Shown here one piece after another: positions 55,301-64,000 of a stretch of DNA of 64,000 nt; position 1 is the stretch's first letter, and each line of letters opens with the position of its first letter. Location: NCBI RefSeq assembly GCF_036785885.1, contig NC_092326.1, positions 44,182,037 to 44,246,036 of the forward strand, given 5' to 3'. Below the pieces are notes generated by a model. It saw only the letters and a program-made list of their open reading frames with translations. It did no database searches and was not told the origin of the DNA. Both the position numbers and the translations under genes were made by a program. The stretch is from Coffea arabica. Its lineage: Eukaryota; Streptophyta; Magnoliopsida; Gentianales; Rubiaceae.

Positions 55301-58300
55301 TGGCCTTACTCCAGAAGAAGGAAGAAAAACTATCATTTAACAGCATTACACGATATAACAAGTACGCTTCTCTAGTCACCAAAAAAAAAAGAGCACATGG
55401 ATCCAGAGCTCTTAACTGTGGTTTCGATACTTTCATGCTTGCACCATGGAGAGGATGATCAACAGGAGACGCCTTTTTACGTTTTAGCAGACCTTCATTA
55501 GAGAAGCAAATGAAAATTAAAACAACCAGAGCAAAGAATTCAACATTACTGACTAGAAAGGAAACTAACACTTCAGTTATATTCTTACCAACGCTTTTCA
55601 GCTGCTTTTCATGCTTTGGTGTTGAAACCAAATTTTTGTCCTACAAATCACAGACCCAGCATAAAGGAAAAAGCACAATGAACAAACAACCATACACTAC
55701 AAGAAACAAGTGTATATGTATTTTATGGCACAAAAGTTTACCCTTACACTCACCTTGATAATCGGATCTCCAACCTCTCCATTGCCAAGGAGACGCTGAC
55801 TGTGCCAACCCTGCATAGCACGAGCTGCAGCATCCCTTCTTGCTCTTCCTGATCCTGATGATTGACTGGTACCTGCCTGCAAATGAAAATTTCCTTAGTT
55901 ATGAACGTATGCATTGTGAAGAGATTGGTTTGGTGAGGACATAGTTGGCAGAACACAAAACAGAATGAGGAAGCTAAAGTTAGAGCCATTTAAGAAGATG
56001 ACACCAGCAATTACTGGCGTAAAAAAGGTTAAAGGCGTTAGTTTCGGCTATAAAGGATGGATATGGAAGTCAAAACAATATTTCAACAAATTCAAATCCG
56101 TGACTTGCAAATGTCAATCTTCCAGCTTTGTTCTTCTAACTTTACAATAGCAATTCTTGATCTGATTAACTTCTACCACTAACAAGATTGTACATGTCAA
56201 CTACCTGATTGCCAGCGCCGGATGGTTCTACAAAGGAAGCATCAGTAAAAGGAAGTTCACCACAGCGCATTTTGTGCTTTTCATACTCCAGTAGTGCCTG
56301 CAGTAGCAACAAATAACAATTTCAAAATGAAACAGAAACAAGTAAACATATGAAAGAAATATTGTAAGAAAAGTAAGGATGTGTTAATTCATGGAAAGGG
56401 TAAGGGATGTCAGTATGGGCATTTGATTTAGGCAAAAGAGAAACCCAGCAATTAGGTTAACCATAAAGTTCATTTCAAGTGTTTGGATGTATTTTTTTTG
56501 GCATGTATGGGAATTAGGCCCATGTATGATGAGCACAGATGCTCATGGTCCATTACCATATCAAACCAGCAATTACTGTTTTCATTTGACACTTTTTGCT
56601 ATCCCACTGTAAGTCCTCTTTACGAGATTTTGGAAACTTAAAATCAACAGCTTCCATCCTTTTTGCCTTTCTTTCAAACTTATCTATTTGCTTCTAATGC
56701 AAGTTGTTACTATAAGATACACGCGAGATGAGACATGGCATTCAGATACACACTAGATGAGGGTATTTTATTTGACCATTTTTCAGCTCTCATTACCTGT
56801 TTGTCCTCATCCAAAAATTCAGATAACTGGGATTGGAATAGGATATCCAATCTTCAATTCCCATTACCATAAACTAAAGGCATTATATATGTACAGTAAA
56901 AGTAACATCAAACAAGAATGAAAAACTAAATGAAACATGAAAAAGAAAGAAAGTGTACATTAAAATAAAAAACTAAACGAAGCCAGAAATATGACTATTC
57001 CACACTTTAGCTATTTTCCCGGAGTAAAGCTTCCATCCCCATCCTTGTGGATTCCTAGCTGGCCTTCATGTCAAGACCATACTAGTTAATGAACACATAT
57101 GCTAATTTAAGGGTTTATGGATTCTTAGCTGGCCTTCATGTCAAGACTATATTAGTTACTGGACGCATATGCTAATTTAATGGTGAGAAAAATAATCGGT
57201 CAAAAAAGCATGACTTGGCCAGTGAAGAACATACTCCATATTTTGGAGCTTATATTGCACAAGAAGAAGGATGAGTTAAATTTAGGATACTGCTCCTCTT
57301 CCATATACAGGCTTTCAGAGAACAAGAGAAATAACAAAGAATTAAAAGCAAGGAGATGAAGTAATCAACAACAACTATCCAAAATATCCTTTGCATTTTG
57401 GAGCCATAGAGCTAGTCCCTGCTTGGCTGTTCTACAAAATTCTTGTAGTCCTGACAATTCTTCGGTACCAGCTTACCTATCAGGCGGCAAATTGTTAACT
57501 ACACTAGATACCTAAAAAATCTTATAACGTCAAGAATAAATGAAAAATCAGTCAACTAATCTTTACCTTCTCATAGAAACCTCGAAATGTCCAGGAAACT
57601 GTCGTACAGGTCCTGCACAATTATAAAAGAAAATGCTGGATTCTCTTACCAAAACAACCACAAACAAAATGAACATAACAAAAACACATCATGAGGGAAA
57701 AATTATATAAGTCATGCAAAGAGACCATCATTGAGAAACCTATATCTATTTCATATACTGCGTAATCAAATTATATATCGCAAAGGTATAAATACAATCC
57801 TCAGTATAAGTTTCTCAACCTATTAAAGAAATGCTCAATTCTGGTGTAACAAAATATCTAACACACAATAAAAAACCAGGAGAAATAACCACAAACTCTG
57901 CCACCCATGCTGCAATTTTCAGAGGTCTATTTGTCATCCCTTTTTTTTGTTTTACACCCTCCAGAAAAAATTATAATTGGCTGAATCTGCAATCTCTGAC
58001 AAGAAAGTGGGATTCAATTTCAAGTATACTGAAAGCTATCCATAAAAGCCTATATCACCCCTTTTCAATTTTTTTTAATTTACAATAACCTTCTTTCAAG
58101 TGAACTTGCACTATAAAATATTACCATTTATCCACTATAATGATCTGTAAAGACAAAATCTGAAACTACCCCGTTGTGACACAGACAGATTTATTCCACA
58201 CTGGAAAAGTTGGAATGGTTTGAGTGATTCATAAGACTTATTTGCTTGCGACTAAGTACTGGCTTCAGGATTCTTAGTCAGACATTAAACTTGTCACAGC

Positions 58301-61300
58301 ATCTATCAAATGCAGACCAAGTTAAGATCAGCAAGCCTAACAAGTACAAATGAAACTTGAATGGTAATAACAAGTGGAGTTGGAAGATAGGAAGGAAAAG
58401 AGCATATGCTTGAACAAGTAGAGGCAATATTAAATGGAAATAACAAAAATTGAATGTTGATGCAAATGATGATCTGAATTCAGAACACAAGGAGGAACAA
58501 ATACTTTGAAGATAAGGCTTGTTACAGAGAAAATAAAGGAGAGGTTATGAAATCTTTTGAATATTATTCAAGCTATTGGAATAAAAGCATCAAAACACAA
58601 TAAAGACATAGCGAGCTAGATACACAGTGACAATTATAACCACATGTACCAAAGACCAATTTCAACAGAGATAGTCAACAATTCATGGACGATAACTCGT
58701 ACACTTTCACCCAGGAATGAGCTCTTCTACCTATTGGGATGCATATACTGAAAAATTTTGTTTATCGCCTGTGCTGTGTGGGCCAAAAGACAGATGGGTG
58801 TTGAAGGCAATTCAAAGGTACAAAAAGTTGAGATGTGGACATAAACTTGGGAGAATCAACATAGAGCGACTTTGCTTACTAATCTTGAGGAGAAAGAGTA
58901 CAAACACTTCCAAGTAAATTCATAAAAATAATATGTTAGCAAAAGAATGCACATGAGAATAGCTTTAGAGGCAATTAAAGACTAGGAAAAGCAAACTGTA
59001 ATCTTAAAATCCGAATATGTGGATAATCTCTTAATACTTTTAGGAAATTGAGGATAGTAATAATGGGACAACTGCCTCTGGTCTAACCCTACTGATATTT
59101 AATAAGATTTCATTGTTGCAAACAGGAAAAAAAAAACTGGGAGAACAATCAAAGGATGGCCACAGTAAAAGAGCAAACATTTGTGGTAAGACAAATATTT
59201 AGGAGGTCAACTACTCACCATTAATTGGCCAAGGCTTATAAATAATTGAGGATTGGGGGCAAGCAAACGATTTTAGGAGATAAGAATGAAGCAGAGTGGC
59301 ACAAAAATTTAGGGCCTTCAGTGTTCCAATGGCTCTGATGAACAAGCCTAAAGGAACTTTTGATGAACATAAAGAATACAGAGGCAAGAATATCAAATTG
59401 ACACACACGCAAATCAACTATTTCCCCCATTCCTCTTCCCATTTCTTTAAAAATTAAATTTTTCAGTACACATTTTACTTATTACGAATAACACAATTAG
59501 ATTATTGCTGAGTAGGTTAAAGTTCAATCAGAATTTTGTTTCCTAGTTATCTTAAAAGTTGTATTAAACTTAGCATGCCTTACTTTGGAGGATTAAAAGA
59601 TTCTCCAACTTGCCGCCACAGCTTGCAAGCAGTCACCTGCAATCCCAAAAAAAGAGACACCATTGATAATGTAGTCATCTTACCGATGGGAACTAACTTG
59701 AGCTGAAAATGCTGCTAAAGTTTCAGGTAGCAAAACCATATGATACATTTATTTTAACTCCTCAAGAGTGAAGAAACTCTGAACTAAAGAAATGTCAAGA
59801 AATATGGTCTATAGTATCAAAGCTTTAAGCAATAAAGGATAAGCTGTTTGAAACAGGAACAAGTCGGAAAAAAAGCCCAGCATAACATACTTTTCATACA
59901 TGTTATACATGCATAATCATGTAATATGTATCACAAAACCATTCCAACTATCCCTCCTAAAACATGTAGATAGAATATTATACTTGGCATTCAAAGTTGG
60001 TTTAGGGGTGATCATATCACAAGTTCGATGTTCTAACCACCCGTTCGCACTCAAATAGGCAATAGCAATAGTTTCAACCAAAATGATAATGGGTTTTGGT
60101 TGAAACCCGCTCAATGATAATTAATTGTTTGTTATAGGAATGTGTTTAGAATTAACTTGATTTTTTCCTGTTAGTTTTATCTATTTTTTGTTTTCCTCTT
60201 CTTCCTTTCTTCCTTGTCTTGCTTCAACAGTCTGATGACCACAAAATCAGCAGCAGACTTTGACGGACTCAATGAATCTGCCATTCAAACTTTTATTTGG
60301 CCGTCCTTCTTTTATTTTTATTTTATTTTTTACTTTTCTTGTTGTTTTTCCTTCTTCTTCATCTGTATTGGCACCTGCACCTCCGCTTGTGGCAGCACAC
60401 AAGCTGCAGCCCTCAAGACATCCAACTCAGTTTCCTACCATTCAACCCAGTACTCCATAACACACCAGATCAGTCTCTTGAATCTCCACAAGTACTCAAC
60501 CAGTTTTGATTTGCTCACAACAACTGCATTTGCAACAATTGAATCAAACTCAACCATAACTGTGATAGGTCTATCAACAGGTAGGGTGGGGAACAGGAGA
60601 GGGGAGGGTGGGGGACACGGATGAAGGAGAAAGGTGGGGAACAGGGGTGGTGTTTGGCAGAGGAAGGAAAGTGAACTTTTGTCAATTTTTGTTGCAAAAT
60701 AATTTAAAAAAAGGCAGCAAGGAGAGGTTAACCAGACTAAAAGTGCCAAATTCACTTGGTCATCACAAAACCCCTAGAGTGGGTCACTGAAAGCAATAGA
60801 TTTATTCCCATCACAATCACTATCATTAAACCAGCCTAGTGCCATTCCCCTCTATAAAACAGGTGGTAACTTTCACCAGAATGCATAAAAAACGTCTCAA
60901 TTCTAATGTTACTACAAATCCGGGGTAATGACAGAACAGCAGCCTCCTCGAAAGAGTTAATTATATCGAAAAGGAGAAAAGTTTATGAGCATTCAAATTA
61001 TTTACGCTTTTTCAGGAAATACTAGATGATGTTTTCCAGTAATTACCGAGATGCATTCAAACAACACTTATGTTCGGTGCCAATTCCTCTTGATAAGTGA
61101 AGTTTAAATAAAAGAATTAACCACAATCTTCTGCTTTAAGCATGTGTGCTTCATTCTCATCAAACTACGATGACTTTATTTTCCAAATGTTCAAACATCA
61201 TGTGCATCAAAACACAATAAAACATGGAAGAAATTAAGCACAGACTCAACAAACCTGTTCATAGCCGCCAAGTTTGATTACAGCTCTCCATAATCTGCTT

Positions 61301-62354
61301 GTAAATGAATGAACAAAATAAGCCCAAAAGCACTGAAAGTCTGAAAACTACATGGAAACCCAAAAATTAGGAGAAATACTGACTTAAGGCAATTCAATGG
61401 CTCTCCATAGAACTTTGGTGGCTTGAATTCCAAGAACCTCTCTTTGTGGAAAGCTTCCAACTCTTTCATAAAGGCTGCTTGATTTTCCTCTGTTTCTGAC
61501 TCATCCCCAAGGAAAGCATTTCTATCTGGTAGAAGCATATTAGAAGCTGTTTTCGTATCAGTGTCAGGTTGTACAATGGGTGGATTTTCAAATTCTCCCT
61601 CAACCTCATTGTTCAGTTCAACCTCCATCTCTGCTGAGGCACTACCAAATCCCTTGGTTTTTTCATCGTCCGTTGCCAACTCCAAACCAGGCATTTCTTT
61701 GCTCAAGCATTTCTCCTTGCTTTCATTCACCACAGTGATCAACTTTGCTTCCTCAGGTTCAACCGCTGAAGATGACCGTACACAAGTCAAACTCTTTTCC
61801 ATGTCCATCTCCTTGGTTGCAGTTGTAATTGATGACTGAGCACCAGTAAACCCATCTTTCTGTTGTTGAGCCTTCTCGTGTTTGATTTCTAACTCCAAAG
61901 GTCTGTCGTCCAGGATCGCTGAATTCTGATCCTGGTTGGCACCATCCAGAACTTTTCCCTCAATCTTCTGACTCTGACCTTCAAAGTCAATTGTTTCAGT
62001 ATCACATGGGAGTGGCCCACGTGCAGCACCAGGAGAATGCACACCATCATTTTCCTCAATAAGGTCAGCTGGGTCCTTGCTTTGGACGTCAACACTGTGG
62101 ATATCAGGTTTGCCTAGCTCCTGCTCCAAGATTTCAGCTGAATTGTCACCACGGTCGCATGGAAGTAAGACTTCCTCCTTTATAACTTCCTCCGCATTTT
62201 GTATGTCATGGGATCGAGGAAAATCCTTCAAATTAACCTGAGGAGGCTGGTTCAAACCCATGTCATCATTACTCTTATTAGAGGCACCAATAATAGCATT
62301 CACCCCAGACTGTTGGTTTTCACGGGTATCATCAGTTGTAGAATCAGCCGCCAT
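52354..62354 (-). CDS. ARID domain protein with HSP20-like C-terminus
   Basis: Twelve exons: 62354-61384, 61294-61255, 59636-59584, 57612-57567, 56297-56205, 55876-55754, 55640-55589, 55492-55417, 53938-53872, 53771-53721, 52874-52782, 52458-52354; 589 residues. Met at 62354 is preferred over an in-frame ATG at 62423 because a splice acceptor (TTTTGCAG) lies just upstream of it, implying a 5' UTR intron. Residues 1-290 are acidic and disordered. The ARID DNA-binding domain is at about 292-385 (FMKELEAFHKERFLEFKPPK, LWRAVIKLGGYEQ, VSWTFRGFYEK). A basic linker (KRKKASP) leads to an alpha-crystallin-like fold at about 490-585 (VVDIGNPADWVKINV, FEVYALVPGLLREE, GQPEQLDNPWGVTPFKK, LFVRVPFEQ). This matches plant ARID5/ARID6 proteins, nuclear AT-rich-DNA binders tied to chromatin regulation. 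Exon 8's donor (CCACA|GTTAAG) was chosen because only it keeps phase. Two exons are only 40 and 46 nt. Confidence 0.93.
57041..57180. repeat. 70-bp tandem duplication in ARID intron 4
   Basis: Two adjacent 70-bp units, starting at 57041 and 57111, share GGCCTTCATGTCAAGAC and CATATGCTAATTTAA with a few substitutions. They lie inside the intron between exons 4 and 5. Confidence 0.85.
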
Positions 62355-63758
62355 GAGTGAAACTTTGCTTCTGCAAAATCCCCATGTTATACAAAAGCTC
62401 AAAATGTAAAAAAGCCCAGACATGAAATAAACTCAGCAGTATAATAATTATACTGAAGTTATCGATTGAATACTACTCCACAGTATTTCGGTTTATTTAA
62501 ACACCAAGAAGCAAAAAATGCGACACTCACTAGTTTTAATTTAAATAGCCCGATTCTTCTGTTATTTGCAGCAGCTAATTAGGTTTCAAAAACCATGCCA
62601 GTTGCCAGGCCAGCAGCGTCTTACTGAATAAACACCTATTCCGTCTCGTAGGTTATGCTTCTACGTCGTCCCAGGTGCGCGAACCGCCCGTCCTAAATTT
62701 CAAGAAATGTTCAATGCGCCAAGAAAAACAAAAAAAAAAAAATAATAATAAGAAAAAATAACTTGGGTAGCAAAGAAAGGCTTGGACTTGGAGGGGTTTA
62801 AACCCCTAAACTCGAGAGGGATTAAATTAACGAACCGGAAATTCTTGAGCTGTTCCGATAAGAAAAACCCTAACGCCGGCGATACGAAGAAATTTGTTCA
62901 CACTATTTATGACGGAGAAATATTACTGAGAAGGGACCAGGTATTTCTTGTTTGTTCTCCGCAATACATTTCCGACTCTCAGGCTGTTGGCAACATGTTG
63001 GTGGTTGAAATCATAAAATGGCAAGCGGTGACTTTGGAGTGTTGATATTTTGCTGGGCAGCAATTTTTCACAGTTCTTCAGTACCCGGAAAGAGACAATT
63101 ACTAAGGCAAGGATAGAAAAGGGTTAATCGAGAAAAGAATCAAAGATTGAGAACTTCCCCGCCTGTACGAGCCCACATCATAATAGTGATACTGCACACA
63201 CTGCGATGGTCCAAGGGTGGGGATGTTGATACCGCAATTATTAAAACCAATCCGGCATCAACACGGCAGCAAGATCGGGTTGGCGGGTTAATGGTTCAAC
63301 TGAACCGTTGGGTCACATTATGTAATAAAAAATAAAACATAATTAAATAAACATATAAATTATAATATAAGTACATAAATTCTTAAATGTTAATAAACCA
63401 TAACCCATTTCATATTTCACAGTTCATACACACAACCCATACCCATACGTATTTCTTAGTTTATGAATTCATATTGATATGATATACAAACATAAATGAT
63501 AAATTTAAGTGTCAAAGAAAGAAAGAAACCCTAATTTTCAAATTCGTTTTCAATTTTTTTCATCTAATTGTCAAAAAGATGACAATGCTGATGTTGGTGT
63601 GATTAGTCAAATTAAAAAATTGGATAAAAAAGTAATTCAAAAAAAGAATTTCTAAAATCCGTCGGGTTTAGCAGGTCACTTATACCAACATGAGTGCAGA
63701 TTTAGGATTAATTTTATAAAAATTCTAAAAATGGATTAATTTGAGGTTATATTTTGAC
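62355..63758. other. ARID 5' region and spacer
   Basis: The stretch 62355-62720 probably holds the 5' UTR, its intron (acceptor just above 62371) and the promoter of the ARID gene. The mixed-composition stretch 62780-63130 contains an 87-codon plus-strand frame with no recognised family. From 63330 the DNA is AT-rich. No gene is supported. Confidence 0.45.
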
Positions 63759-64000
63759 TAGGGATACAAACGAGTCGAGTCGAGTCAAATTTTGGCCTAA
63801 TCGAACCGTGCCTTGACATATTTTTATTGAACTTGAACTTGAACTCGAGCTTGACGAGCTGATAATTTAAAGCTCGAGCTCGAGCTCGAAAAAATAAAAA
63901 ATAATTATTTTAATTTTTTTTTAAAAATAAAAAATAATTTCTTTAATTTTTTTAAAAAGTAAAATAATATTTTTTCTTAATAAATAATAAAATATTAAGG
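63759..64000. mobile_element. Probable hAT element end, truncated by window edge
   Basis: It begins TAGGGATACAAACGAGTCGA and continues with repeated GAGTCGAGTC and CTCGAGCTCGAGCTCG words, then A/T-rich sequence to the edge. A TAGGGAT-type end with dense sub-terminal motifs is typical of plant hAT elements. The other end is outside the window. Confidence 0.55.

Noticed and set aside
62355..62423. ATG at 62423 as the ARID start
   Set aside because: The stretch is separated from the conserved start by a TTTTGCAG acceptor and reads as a hydrophobic, unrelated peptide. It is more likely 5' UTR intron.

Overview
The window is nuclear DNA from a eudicot plant. Its genes have many short GT-AG introns, its spacers are AT-rich and full of transposons, and its five proteins belong to recognisable land-plant families. 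I cannot name the species. No bacterial, organellar or viral gene cluster is present, and I found no CRISPR array, rRNA or convincing tRNA.

Layout. 1-5,050: two decayed minus-strand LINE fragments, separated by small local duplications, a Tourist-like MITE and a TRIM-like element. 5,942-7,618 (-): a two-exon, THA8-like short PPR protein. 7,816-8,743: a Mutator-like non-autonomous element just upstream of that gene. 11,084-16,933 (-): a complete 12-exon organellar glutamyl-tRNA synthetase. 17,000-30,600: a gene-free transposon zone holding a dead hAT transposase, a foldback element, a Stowaway MITE and two more Mutator-like elements. 30,629-43,378 (+): an 11-exon BIG-type SEC7 ARF-GEF. 43,500-46,140: a spacer filled with a hAT-type MITE, two further MITEs and a Mutator-like element. 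46,764-51,226 (+): a 6-exon cellulose synthase-like D gene of the CSLD1/CSLD4 clade. 52,354-62,354 (-): a 12-exon ARID protein with an HSP20-like C-terminus. 63,759-64,000: the start of another CTCGAG-rich repeat, cut by the window edge.

All exon chains were joined by hand from GT/AG sites and reading phase. Each of the five reads without a stop: 262, 594, 1724, 1137 and 589 residues. The genes are independent and do not form a pathway. The one meaningful neighbourhood is BIG next to CSLD, which from memory matches an adjacent pair in Arabidopsis (At4g38200/At4g38190). Both families serve growth at the cell surface: BIG in trans-Golgi to plasma-membrane traffic, CSLD in wall glucan synthesis in tip-growing cells.

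I saw no previously undescribed biological system. The most informative unusual material is in the transposons: four Mutator-like elements with readable 9-bp target duplications, a MITE with its own empty site a few hundred bases away, a hAT MITE with an exact 8-bp duplication directly after the BIG gene, and a long pyrimidine/purine foldback element.
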